A stretch of DNA of 64,000 nt from Fuerstiella sp. (GTDB lineage Bacteria > Planctomycetota > Planctomycetia > Planctomycetales > Planctomycetaceae), in assembly GCA_022843805.1 (NCBI GenBank), contig JALHMY010000024.1, positions 1-64,000 on the forward strand. The letters are read 5' to 3'. Below, one piece after another: positions 17,312 to 25,595 of this stretch. A program made the translations under genes and the position numbers. The notes beneath the pieces were generated by a model. That model was not told the origin of the DNA, searched no databases, and worked only from the letters and a program-made list of their open reading frames with translations. Every line of letters begins with the position of its first letter. The first letter of the stretch is position 1.

Positions 17312-18196
17312 ATGAAGAGTCTCACGGTTTTCCTGTTCCTTGTGGCTGGCAGTCTTTCCGGCCAGCTAAACGCCGAAGAGAAGCCTGCTGACGCTAAGCC
17401 TGCTGAAAATAAGCCTGCAGATGTGGTGGAGATTCCTGATGCGGGTCTGAAGGCGGTGCTGCTTGAGAATATGAAGAATCGACCGAAGGATAAGGTCGAT
17501 ATCACGAAGGAAGATTTGCGAAATGTCTGGTTTCTGAATGCGGAAGGCCGGGATATCTCGGACCTGACAGGTCTGGAGTTTTGTTCAAATCTTGGCGAGG
17601 CCCGACTGGGGAAAAACAAAATTCAGGATGTGTCGCCGCTTGCGAAGTGTGTAAACCTTCAGTCTCTAAGCTTGCAGCAGAATGCAATTGAAGACATTGC
17701 TCCGCTGGGGACTCTGGCGAAGTTGCAGTATCTGAACGTTGAACACAATAAAATTGCTTCGCTGGCCGGAATTCAGACTCTGCAGGCTCTGACATCACTT
17801 TATGCATCGCACAATCAAATCGAATCGCTCGACGGCGCAGAGAAGCTTGCACGCCTCTGGACCCTGTCACTCAATCACAACAGGGTGCGGGATATTTCTC
17901 CCATCTCCGGACTGACGCGTCTGCAGTCACTTGGGCTTGCGCATAATCAGATTGAAGATGTGTCAAAGCTTCCTGCCGGAAATACGATCTATTCAACGTA
18001 TCTTCAGGGAAACAAAATTCAGGATCTGACGCCGCTCACACAGCTGGCGGAAGCCGATGCAGCAGGTGCAAAACGCTTTTCCGCGTTCTGGAATCTGTAC
18101 CTTGCCGGAAATCCACTCAGCGAGAGTTCAAAAGAATCTCAGGTGGCGGCTCTCAAAGCCAAAGGTGTTCGAATCAACATGGAATACGACAAGTGA
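17312..18196 (+). CDS. Secreted leucine-rich-repeat protein (SDS22/internalin type)
   Basis: A 294-residue protein with a signal peptide (MKSLTVFLFLVAGSLSGQLNA), an acidic AEEKPADAKPAENKPAD stretch, and about eight 22-residue LRRs of the L-x-x-L-x-L-x-x-N-x-I-x-D-I-x-P-L type (LQSLSLQQNAIEDIAPLGTL, LWTLSLNHNRVRDISPISGL and others). The last repeat is interrupted by a short Ala-rich insert before WNLYLAGNPLSESS. AGAGGTGG upstream (17301-17308) is a suitable ribosome-binding site. The predicted location is periplasm or surface, as a protein-binding scaffold; the partner is unknown. A bidirectional terminator follows 100 bp downstream. Confidence 0.88.
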   Translation: MKSLTVFLFLVAGSLSGQLNAEEKPADAKPAENKPADVVEIPDAGLKAVLLENMKNRPKDKVDITKEDLRNVWFLNAEGRDISDLTGLEFCSNLGEARLGKNKIQDVSPLAKCVNLQSLSLQQNAIEDIAPLGTLAKLQYLNVEHNKIASLAGIQTLQALTSLYASHNQIESLDGAEKLARLWTLSLNHNRVRDISPISGLTRLQSLGLAHNQIEDVSKLPAGNTIYSTYLQGNKIQDLTPLTQLAEADAAGAKRFSAFWNLYLAGNPLSESSKESQVAALKAKGVRINMEYDK

Positions 18197-18294
18197 CGGA
18201 CACATTTTTTGCCGCGGTGGACAGGAGCCGGTGAGTTTGCAGACTCGGAGGGACCGCCCGGCCGGAAGTTCGTCGTGAACAACGGTCAATAAAA

Positions 18295-18334
18295 ACAGCC
18301 AGCGCGATCTGATCGCGCTGGCTGTTACTTTTTT
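18295..18334. terminator. Bidirectional intrinsic terminator
   Basis: ACAGCCAGCGCGATC and GATCGCGCTGGCTGT form a 15-bp perfect stem. On the plus strand it is followed by TACTTTTTT; on the minus strand it runs into TTTTTATTG. It sits between the convergent LRR gene and the Cys-rich lipoprotein gene and can serve both. Confidence 0.9.
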
Positions 18335-18395
18335 GAGTCATTCCTGAGGCGTGCCTGAAGAATGCAAACCCTGTCAGCGGGGCAGCAGACCAGGT

Positions 18396-18809
18396 CTATT
18401 TCATGAAGAAGTCTGTGGGACCTCTCAGAGTATAGTACGGATACTGTACCATCGCCGGTGCCGCGTTTTCCGGCGGATACATCAGCCCCTGAGGAGCTGA
18501 ATATGTGTGGAAGTTGCGATGCACAGGATGAAACGGAATATTGCAGTGGCCTGCGCCGTTGCAATGACCATTGTGACAATGTCCGCCAGGAGGACACTGT
18601 GAAGCATATCCGGAAGGACCGGGATAGCACTGTCCGTTCGGACACCCGGCTCCGTTGGAATTGTCGTAGCCCTGTTGTACGGGGCCTCCGAATGAAGCAA
18701 ACGACGGATTCGGACTTTGTCCCCGAAATGTCGGTGTGGTTGATGCGCAACCGGTGGCCAAAAGTCCAATCGCCCCCGAAAGCAGCAATGTGAGTGCACG
18801 AGAATGCAT
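18396..18809 (-). CDS. Small cysteine/glycine-rich lipoprotein
   Basis: A 137-residue predicted lipoprotein: MHSRALTLLLSGAIGLLATGC has a good lipobox (LATGC). The mature part is rich in Cys, Gly, His and Asn (CPNGQCYPGPSGYASQCPPG, HCHNGHCNGAGHC) and ends with TLRGPTDFF-type text of a kind seen in planctomycete outer-membrane lipoproteins. The Cys/His spacing could bind metal, but no known metal-site pattern is matched. GGGAG lies 6 nt upstream of the ATG on the minus strand. It converges on the LRR gene with a shared terminator between them. Function unknown. Confidence 0.8.
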   Translation of the reverse strand: MHSRALTLLLSGAIGLLATGCASTTPTFRGQSPNPSFASFGGPVQQGYDNSNGAGCPNGQCYPGPSGYASQCPPGGHCHNGHCNGAGHCNIPFHPVHRNFHTYSAPQGLMYPPENAAPAMVQYPYYTLRGPTDFFMK

Positions 18810-19095
18810 CGAAGTCTCCCTAACTTCCCCCGCTGAAGAACCCGCTTACGAATCGAGACGGGTGTTCAATGTGAGCCATGTGACTCACGTCATATTCGTT
18901 ATCGGCAATAAGACTCCCCAAACATGCAAAATCCCTACAAATCGTCCAGATGTTGAACCAGGAAGATTGGATGGTCTTGCGTAATTTGGCCGGTGACAAT
19001 ACAGTCATCTCATCCAAACGGATGGAAACCCGGGCAGTGATTCTCGCTGTAAGTATCTGTCAGGAATTAGTTTAGGGCCGAAAGGGAGTAGTCAA

Positions 19096-19839
19096 GTGCA
19101 TATTGCCGCTTCAACGCGAAGTCTCTGGGATTTGGCGTTTCCGGCAGCGTGTCTGCAAATTCAGGATCTGGGATTTGACCGCGTTGAAATCTGGCTCAGC
19201 GAATCCTTCGATCAGCTGAAGCCAGCCATGGTCGCAGGAAACCCGGATGTTTACGCTTCCCAGGTTCGCGAAGCCAGCCGCGTTTCCCCGTCCGCCATCT
19301 TCCTCGAAACTGACGTGGACATTGATACCTTCAAAGCGATCGTGGAATTTGCCAAGCTGCTAAAGATTGCGCAAATCACAATCGAAGCGTCTCCTCGCGG
19401 AACCCCGTTCAATACAGAGATTGACCGACTGCGTGAACGTTGCAGTCATTGTCATCAGGAAGGCGTCCGTCTTTCGATTCTTACCAAAACGGGTTTGCTG
19501 ACGGAAGATCCTCACACGGCGGTGGAATTGTGTCAGTCAGTGCGGGGACTGGGCGTGACTCTGGACCCCAGCTATTTTATCTGTCGACCCAACGGCAAAG
19601 TGGATTTTGATGTTGTGTTCCCTGAAGTCCTTCATGTTCACCTGCGAGACACTTCGCTGACAGAAATTCAGGTCCCCGGCGGGCTGGGTGAAGTGGACTA
19701 CAATCAGATCATCACACGACTTCGCCAGTGTAATTTTCAGCGCACTATTAGTATCGACCTGTTGCCGCACACTCTGATGGGCGATGAACGGTTGCTGGAA
19801 CTGCGGAAACTGCGCCTGCTGCTGGAATCGCTCGTATAG
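19096..19839 (+). CDS. Sugar phosphate isomerase/epimerase-like TIM-barrel protein
   Basis: A 247-residue protein of the AP-endonuclease-2/xylose-isomerase-like TIM barrel family (PF01261). Visible: LGFDRVEIWL near the start, GVRLSILTKTGLLTEDPHTAVELC, LGVTLDPSYFIC, and VLHVHLRDTS, where the His-x-His-x-x-Asp carries metal ligands, then GGLGEVDYNQII. The sequence is shorter than typical family members (about 270-300 residues). Start GTG 19096 with GGGAG 7 nt upstream. Its substrate is unknown; a neighbouring PhyH-type oxygenase on the other strand gives no clear pathway. Cytoplasmic. Confidence 0.82.
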   Translation: MHIAASTRSLWDLAFPAACLQIQDLGFDRVEIWLSESFDQLKPAMVAGNPDVYASQVREASRVSPSAIFLETDVDIDTFKAIVEFAKLLKIAQITIEASPRGTPFNTEIDRLRERCSHCHQEGVRLSILTKTGLLTEDPHTAVELCQSVRGLGVTLDPSYFICRPNGKVDFDVVFPEVLHVHLRDTSLTEIQVPGGLGEVDYNQIITRLRQCNFQRTISIDLLPHTLMGDERLLELRKLRLLLESLV

Positions 19840-19913
19840 AGGCCACCCCTGATTCTGTCTCTTATTTCTGAGCGAGCCCTTAGGACCTGGAAAACAATAA
19901 GTGACCGCCATAG

Positions 19914-19985
19914 TCGCCTTTCGCTCCGCGAAAGAGCATCCTTTTGCGGAGCAAAAGGCGACACTGATTGTCTGACAGCGCCTTA
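19914..19985. repeat. 72-bp dispersed foldback repeat, copy 1
   Basis: A hairpin formed by CGCCTTTcGCTCCGC and GCGGAGCaAAAGGCG, followed by a 20-bp tail ending GCGCCTTA. It matches the element at 52209-52280 over all 72 positions with four differences. The first 21 bases recur at 34559-34579. The terminal TTA is the stop codon of the PhyH gene on the minus strand. Spurious ORFs reading CRLLLRKRM arise from it. Confidence 0.92.
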
Positions 19986-20864
19986 CTCGGGCTTGTACAG
20001 CAGTGGGAAGAATTGTCCGTCGAGTCGCTGGCCGGATCTGACCGGCGGCACGCCATCCAGCAGCGGTGAATCGGACGCGCTGCAGACTCCGTCACGCACC
20101 ATGTTAACAACGACGGCTCGCCGAGGATTCACGGTACGATTTTCGAAGGAACCGTGAACCGTCAGTGGATGATGAAAAACACAGTATCCCGCTTTCAGTT
20201 CCACGGGAACGGGATGCTGAAATTTCTCCCACTGATCTGCAGTCAGCACTTTCTGAATTGCCGACATGTCTCCTGCCAGTCCGGTGATGGGAAGCAGGTT
20301 CCACTGATGGCTGCCGGGAACGTAGTGCACACATCCGTTTTCCACGGTACTGTCATCCAGGCCAATCCAGCAGGTCAGATGCGCCATTGGCTGAGTGCGA
20401 GTCCAGTACGAGTAGTCCTGATGCCATGCGACAACTCCGCCATGCAGCGCCGGCTTGCAAAACAGCTGATCGTGCCAGAAACGTACGGCCCCGCCCAGCA
20501 GCTGGCTCGAAGGTGTCGTCAGCGCAGCGTTCCAGAGAATATCATGGAATCCCGGTGAAATTCGCCAGGCACCCAGCGCATGAAACAGCACTCGTCCGGG
20601 ATCCGCCGATTCATTGGAATGGTACTCATACCAGTACTCACTTCCCGGATGCCCTGGCTGTGTCAGCACAGCCAGTTCGGACCGCAGCTGTTCAATCTGT
20701 TTCGCATTCAGAATCTGTGGTCCGGCGACAAAGCCGTTTTCGTCAAAAAACTTCAGTTGCTCAGGCGACAGCATCCACTGCTGACGACGCTCAGAGTCAG
20801 CAGAACACTCGAAGAGATCATTGACCGGCTGGTGAATCAACGACAAATCCGCAGATACAGACAT
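19983..20864 (-). CDS. Phytanoyl-CoA dioxygenase (PhyH) family protein
   Basis: A 293-residue Fe(II)/2-oxoglutarate-dependent oxygenase. [14 protein letters not shown] starts the domain near residue 35. The iron triad is visible as WHQDYSYW (His and Asp) and [13 protein letters not shown] (distal His), with NPRRAVVVN supplying the 2-oxoglutarate-binding Arg. [16 protein letters not shown] is the conserved double-stranded beta-helix loop. The ATG has GCGGAG 4 nt upstream. The substrate is unknown; planctomycetes carry many paralogues. The TAA stop lies inside the 72-bp dispersed repeat, so the last residues could be derived from repeat insertion. Confidence 0.9.
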   Translation of the reverse strand: MSVSADLSLIHQPVNDLFECSADSERRQQWMLSPEQLKFFDENGFVAGPQILNAKQIEQLRSELAVLTQPGHPGSEYWYEYHSNESADPGRVLFHALGAWRISPGFHDILWNAALTTPSSQLLGGAVRFWHDQLFCKPALHGGVVAWHQDYSYWTRTQPMAHLTCWIGLDDSTVENGCVHYVPGSHQWNLLPITGLAGDMSAIQKVLTADQWEKFQHPVPVELKAGYCVFHHPLTVHGSFENRTVNPRRAVVVNMVRDGVCSASDSPLLDGVPPVRSGQRLDGQFFPLLYKPE

Positions 20865-20877
20865 GGAACTCCGCTTC

Positions 20878-20907
20878 CATCACAATGTACGACATCACAA
20901 TGTACGA
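20878..20907. repeat. Perfect 15-bp tandem duplication
   Basis: CATCACAATGTACGA occurs twice in a row, 14 bp upstream of the PhyH start codon on the minus strand, in its leader or promoter region. Confidence 0.85.
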
Positions 20908-21019
20908 AAATTCAAAAGCCGAAAAGACCGGCACCGAAAATCACAGAGTAATCACAGATCGATCACAAAACGAAGACGAACACCTGCTGTACTGCCGCGA
21001 GTCACAGAGCAGCCGCCCG

Positions 21020-22078
21020 TCAGCCGCCCATCGCTTCTCTGGCGGCTTCATTCAACGGACCAATATAGACAAGCATGACGATCCGGAAAATGAAGAAGAT
21101 GATCATGGCAGCCACCATGAACCAGATCACATGGCTGAAAATTGAACCAAGTCTGTGCAGTGCCCGAGTTGCATCTTCTTCAAAATGCCGACTCATTCGA
21201 TCGAGCTGTTCCGGAATCGTACCTGTTTGCTCGGCAGTCTCCACGAACTGCAGATATTCGGCGGGAAACAGTTTGGACGCGGCCAGAGCATCAGCAAAGG
21301 TCTCACCCTGATGCAGTTCGTCCCAAATGTAGGGTTCTGCCATAATGAATGCTCCGTTGGCTGTCGCTTTCAGACTGCAGTCCAGCGAAGGCCTGATGGA
21401 CATGCCAGCCTGCTGCGTCAGTGCAAAGCACCAGGAAAAACGAGAAATGGCAAATGCTCGCATGCAGCCACCAATGCCGGGCACCTGCATCATTACGGGA
21501 TGCAGAAACATCTGACCCGACAGATTGCGAGTTGTCAGTTTCCAGCCAGCGTAAATCGCAGCGGCAGATCCAAAACAGAACGTGTACCAGAGGATAGCGC
21601 CCTTTGTACCGACAAGTCCAAGACCCAGGATGTCGATTGGCGCACTGCCGCCCTGAGATGGCAGCATTCCGAGGATAAAAATCAAGAATCCAATAATCAG
21701 AATGGCGGCGACCAGCTGAAACATTGGCCACGCAATCGCCGATCGAAAATCCCGCAGCTGCTTGATTCTGGAATCATAGTAGCGAGCCAGTGATGCAAAC
21801 ACCTCCGGCGCAGCTCCCGTTTGTTCTCCCACATTTACAAGATCACGAAACAGCGGAGGAAATCTCTGTTCATGCTTCTTAATCGCATCCGTGAGTGTTG
21901 CTCCACTGGCAATACTGCGATCAACCTGTTCCATAATTGCAGGCAGACGCGAATCGGGTGACTGGCGGGAGGCTGTCTTTAATGCTTTGCGAATATCCAC
22001 GCCCGCTTCAAGCATCTGTGCCATCGAACGACTGAAATTCGCAAGGGCCTGCCACGAAATTTGAGGATTGCGAAGCAT
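21020..22078 (-). CDS. Type II secretion/type IV pilus GspF/PilC-like inner-membrane protein
   Basis: The 441-residue track ORF has an implausible N-terminus that begins inside a palindrome. ATG 22078 (MLRNPQISWQALANFSRSMAQMLEAG) gives 352 residues and opens with the first T2SS_F domain. Two F domains are visible: one around residues 10-130 (SIASGATLTDAIKKHEQRFPPLF, VNVGEQTGAAPEVF) and one in the C-terminal half (ETFADALAASKLFPAEYLQFVETAEQTG). Three hydrophobic helices are present (MFQLVAAILIIGFLIFIL, the AILWYTFCFGSAAAIYAGW region, HVIWFMVAAMIIFFIFRIVML), the GspF topology. It would be the polytopic platform of a pilus or secretion machine, but no ATPase, secretin or pilin is adjacent. Divergent from the pseudokinase gene. 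Confidence 0.85.
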   Translation of the reverse strand: MLRNPQISWQALANFSRSMAQMLEAGVDIRKALKTASRQSPDSRLPAIMEQVDRSIASGATLTDAIKKHEQRFPPLFRDLVNVGEQTGAAPEVFASLARYYDSRIKQLRDFRSAIAWPMFQLVAAILIIGFLIFILGMLPSQGGSAPIDILGLGLVGTKGAILWYTFCFGSAAAIYAGWKLTTRNLSGQMFLHPVMMQVPGIGGCMRAFAISRFSWCFALTQQAGMSIRPSLDCSLKATANGAFIMAEPYIWDELHQGETFADALAASKLFPAEYLQFVETAEQTGTIPEQLDRMSRHFEEDATRALHRLGSIFSHVIWFMVAAMIIFFIFRIVMLVYIGPLNEAAREAMGG

Positions 22079-22309
22079 AAATGCGTTCTGCAAACAAAGT
22101 TTTAAAAACGTATGCCCTGAAATACACGCGTCAGCGACATCGCCCGTCTGACCCACGCCCGAACCGGCCATACATTCATCATAACGCCCTTTTCGGCCAC
22201 CGCCCAATGTGCTGTGCCCCTCAACGCCCGGATTTTTCACCACGATGATTCTCAGGACTTGTCCATAATCAACTTCGTGTTTTGCGCTGACGGAATCTCC
22301 ACCGCTGCA

Positions 22310-22368
22310 AAATCCCGTCGGCGGAGCGACGGGTGTACTGTACACCCGTCGCTCCGCCGACGGGATTT
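22310..22368. repeat. Perfect 59-bp palindrome between divergent genes
   Basis: 29-nt arms, AAATCCCGTCGGCGGAGC... and its exact reverse complement, flank a single central T at 22339. It lies between the divergently transcribed GspF-like and pseudokinase genes, upstream of both, so a terminator role is unlikely. It may be a dispersed palindromic repeat or a dyad operator; no T run follows either arm beyond ATTT. Confidence 0.95.
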
Positions 22369-22473
22369 ACTCGTCGTTTTTAAAAAGGCGATTTCCGGCT
22401 TTTGGACGGCTGCGACGAGCCAGATCGCCGGTCCTGTCTTGTGAGGAAAACAGGATTTCGCGAGAATTCGACG

Positions 22474-25008
22474 ATGCGTTCACCATCTGAAAAACTGACT
22501 GAGCTAGTGTCGAAACTGCGATTGTGTTCACCTCAGGACCTGCTTGCCTGTGAGAAGCGTGTCAGGCGACTCTGCCATGATCTTCCGGACTTTGACAGCG
22601 TCTGGCTGGATGCCCTTGTTCAGCAAAGACTGATCACGCCGTGGCAGGCTGACGCCCTGCAGTCAGGCAGTCCTGACAGAATTCGAATTGGCAACTATTT
22701 GCTGCATCAGCCTTCCGGTACTCACAGCTTTCTTGGATTTCACATGGACGGAGGACAGGCCTTCGTCCTCCGGAGAACCGATTTGGTGAGGCCGACGGAT
22801 GGTTCTGCGGATGCAGGTCGACGCCTTCAGGAACTGATTGACGTGCTCGCCCGTTCCGGCCAGAAAAGTCCGGCTTGCCTCCTGCTGCCTCGCGAAGTCG
22901 TCTTTCCGACGGAACTCGGACTGTCCGGTGAGCAGTCGACAGACGTGTCCGGGACACCTTCAACTTTGTCGCTGGCATCCGCTGAATCATGGGTGGTCAG
23001 TCCACATGTCCCGGGATGGTCTCTTGATGAACTTCTGATTCGAGGCGGTCGGCTTCCGTGGCCTGTCGTCTCGGAAATCGGCAGAGATCTGCTGACGGGC
23101 CTCGCATGGCTCGAATCGGTTCGACTGCTGCACGGCAATGTCGTGCTGAGAAATGCACGGCTCACGCCTCAGGGCCGCACGGTGCTGCTTGCCCCATTTC
23201 TGAAACGAATTCAGCATCCCCACGTCATGCTCACCGAATCACTGACGCTTTCGGACTGCGAGGGAGTGGCGCCGGAACAGGTGGGCACCGGGCGTATGCC
23301 GGATACCAGAAGCGAACTCTACTCGCTGGGATGTCTCCTGTGGCAGCTGCTCACGTGTCGGCCCGTCGTTTTGTCGGCCGACCCAGTATCCCGACTCATG
23401 AAACAAAAGGAACAGGATATCGCGGACGTTCGAACGGTCGTTCCGGACTGTCCGGAATGGATGGCCCGTATCATTCAGTCCATGACTCGACGTTCGCCTG
23501 AACTTCGTCCAGCATCTGTGGAAGAGGTGTTGAAACTCTGGAAAAGCAACTCCGGAGGTGGCCACAGTCAGGCTCGCGCGATCGCACATGAAATGCCGGA
23601 TCGCACTCCGCGTCAGAAGCGTCCGGTCGCACAACGAGCGGTTCGGGGTAAAGGATCTCCTGGCAGAAAGGCGGTATTGTCAGCGGTTGTGATGAGCCTG
23701 CTGGTGATTATTGGTGCGACTTCCGGAGTGATGCCGATGACCCTGAGACTGGGGCCACCGTCATCATGGATTGCGAAGTTACAGAGTCCTTCGATTTCCG
23801 ACTCCGATGTGAACTCAACTGCGGCTACGTCGCCCGATGCTGTACCTGCGAACGAAACGAATGTGCTGCCTCCCGAAACGCCCGGCACACTGCTCAGTTT
23901 GCCCGCACCAGATACCTCTGGAAGAATTCTGCTTCGGGCGGGACACACGTATCGTGCGACCAGCATTCAGCTGGACTCTGATTTGAATGTGTCGGTCGTG
24001 TCTGACAGAAACACTGGTCGCCCTCAGGATCGAACGTCAACAGCTTCTGAGCCAGTCAGGACTATGGCCGTTGTCCAGACTGCGCCGGGAACTTCGTGGA
24101 AATTGTCGGCACCAAAGATAGAACTGAATAACATTACCGTTCAGCAGGAACCTGACGATCCTCTGCGAACACAAGTCCGGAGGCCAATGAGCTCGGCCCC
24201 TGAATCGGCCGAATCAGAGGCAGGCCGTTCCGCGACGACAGCCATGGTTCAGATCAATTCCACTGAGCTGCACATTGATCACTGCATTTTCCAGGCCTCG
24301 TCGGAGGGATCAGCCGTCGCATGCATGGAATGGCATTCGCCAAAATCCAAACCCGAGAGGCTGGAGTTTCGGAACTCGATTTTCTCAGGGCGAGGATACG
24401 CGATTCGACTCAGCCATCCGCCAGAACGATTGCAACTGAACAACCTGGTTCTGGGAACTCTTGCCGCCGCGCTGCGCTGCGATTTTTCTGAACGAAACAA
24501 TCGACAACTGAGGATGATTGTGACCAATGTCTCACAGAGAAACGGGACCAGCTTCATTGATGTGGTTGTTCCGGACAGGCGATCAACAAACGTGGCGATC
24601 GCCATTCAGTCCGGGGAATCAGTGCTTGCACCTAAACAATCACTGATTCGAGTAGCAGCTCCCGAGGGATGGCCAGTATCACAGTTTCGCTGCAATTTCC
24701 TGCTGGCACCCGCTGGAAACGCCACCATTGTTCCGCCTGGAATTGAATGGGGCCTGTTTTTTGATCCACAGTTAAAGACTTTTGTTCGCCTGCCGGAAAA
24801 ACAGCTGGGAACAGAAAGCCTGCTCATTGCCGAACCTGTCTTTGCAGACGCTGTCTCTGATGAGGACATTCGCTCCGGGGCTGATGGATCAGGAAACGAT
24901 TCCGGGGTGAACCAATTTCTGCTCAGTGACTATGAAGGACCAAAGCTAAACACCGTGATGCCCGGAGTCGTCGTGGAGAAGTTGCCGGTCGGCTGGAAGC
25001 CGGACTGA
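22474..25008 (+). CDS. Membrane protein with degenerate protein kinase (pseudokinase) domain and beta-helix-like C-terminal domain
   Basis: An 844-residue protein from ATG 22474 (MRSPSEKLTELV); the track start at 22402 adds an unlikely leader. The N-terminal 80 residues contain QRLITPWQADALQSG, a motif preceding the kinase domain in planctomycete Ser/Thr kinases. A kinase-like domain follows (about 85-370), but catalytic motifs are lost. HRDxKxxN is replaced by LLHGNVVLRNARL, no DFG is visible and the Gly-rich loop is poor, whereas APEQV and SELYSLGCLLWQLLT are retained. One TM helix (AVLSAVVMSLLVIIGATSGV, about 410) leads to an extracytoplasmic half of about 400 residues. That half has right-handed beta-helix text (INSTELHIDHCIFQASSEGS, LEFRNSIFSG, LQLNNLVLGTLAAALRCD). 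Likely a non-catalytic receptor or scaffold. Confidence 0.8.
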   Translation: MRSPSEKLTELVSKLRLCSPQDLLACEKRVRRLCHDLPDFDSVWLDALVQQRLITPWQADALQSGSPDRIRIGNYLLHQPSGTHSFLGFHMDGGQAFVLRRTDLVRPTDGSADAGRRLQELIDVLARSGQKSPACLLLPREVVFPTELGLSGEQSTDVSGTPSTLSLASAESWVVSPHVPGWSLDELLIRGGRLPWPVVSEIGRDLLTGLAWLESVRLLHGNVVLRNARLTPQGRTVLLAPFLKRIQHPHVMLTESLTLSDCEGVAPEQVGTGRMPDTRSELYSLGCLLWQLLTCRPVVLSADPVSRLMKQKEQDIADVRTVVPDCPEWMARIIQSMTRRSPELRPASVEEVLKLWKSNSGGGHSQARAIAHEMPDRTPRQKRPVAQRAVRGKGSPGRKAVLSAVVMSLLVIIGATSGVMPMTLRLGPPSSWIAKLQSPSISDSDVNSTAATSPDAVPANETNVLPPETPGTLLSLPAPDTSGRILLRAGHTYRATSIQLDSDLNVSVVSDRNTGRPQDRTSTASEPVRTMAVVQTAPGTSWKLSAPKIELNNITVQQEPDDPLRTQVRRPMSSAPESAESEAGRSATTAMVQINSTELHIDHCIFQASSEGSAVACMEWHSPKSKPERLEFRNSIFSGRGYAIRLSHPPERLQLNNLVLGTLAAALRCDFSERNNRQLRMIVTNVSQRNGTSFIDVVVPDRRSTNVAIAIQSGESVLAPKQSLIRVAAPEGWPVSQFRCNFLLAPAGNATIVPPGIEWGLFFDPQLKTFVRLPEKQLGTESLLIAEPVFADAVSDEDIRSGADGSGNDSGVNQFLLSDYEGPKLNTVMPGVVVEKLPVGWKPD

Positions 25009-25133
25009 CACTGCCAGCAATGGAATTCCTGAAGTCTGAAGCAAATTCTGACAGCCAGGTGGCCATTCACAGGTGAGCTCGGCGCTGCTATAGTTTGCAG
25101 CTGTGGCAGTCCTGTAAGTGGCGGCGGAAAAAT
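25009..25133. other. Short spacer after the pseudokinase gene
   Basis: About 125 bases before the repeat array. No gene or terminator is seen. Confidence 0.4.
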
Positions 25134-25497
25134 CGTTTTTACCGGGAGTCGTTTTTACCGGGAGGGCGAGGCTCCTGCCGAGCCGCAAAATCGTTTTATC
25201 GGGAGGGCGAGGCTCCTGCCGAGCCGCATAATTGTTTTTACCGGGAGGGCGAGGCTCCTGCCGAGCCGCAAAATTGTTTTTACCGGGAGGGCGAGGCTCC
25301 TGCCGAGCCGCAAAATTGTTTTTACCGGAAGGGCGAGGCTCCTGCCGAGCCGCAAAATTGTTTTATCGGGAGGGCGAGGCTCCTGCCGAGCCGCATAATT
25401 GTTTTTATCGGGAGGGCGAGGCTCCTGCCGAGCCGAGAGCCGAGCGTTTCTCGGCTCGGCGGGAGCCTCGCCCTCCCATGTGCTGCGCCCTCCCATG
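25134..25497. repeat. Tandem array of 41-42-bp EGEAPAEP-type repeat with inverted terminal copy
   Basis: Seven direct copies of GGGAGGGCGAGGCTCCTGCC plus GAGCCG, separated by an AT-rich linker of about 16 bases (CAAAATTGTTTTTACC or CATAATTGTTTTATC). One inverted copy at 25455-25480 folds back on the last direct copy. The core is shared with the 108-350 array but the linker differs. It is 3' of the pseudokinase gene and 5' of the MBL gene. The 375-residue ORF on the minus strand across it is an artefact. Confidence 0.93.
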
Positions 25498-25595
25498 TGC
25501 CGCAGCCTGGTATTTTTTGATGCCGGTCGCCTAAACCGAATGTGCCTGCATCCGCAGGCAATTCGCCAGATCCTTAACTGACCTGTTCTTTGCTC

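Noticed and set aside
19737-20110. Small minus-strand ORFs reading CRLLLRKRM, also at 52064..52315
   Set aside because: They translate the 72-bp dispersed repeat; similarity between the two loci comes from the repeat.
22079-22345. 89-residue N-terminal extension of the GspF-like ORF
   Set aside because: It starts inside the 59-bp palindrome and has no family similarity; ATG 22078 opens the F domain.
25134-25497. CRISPR-like appearance of the tandem array
   Set aside because: Spacers are nearly identical between units, the unit is dispersed elsewhere, and no cas genes are present.
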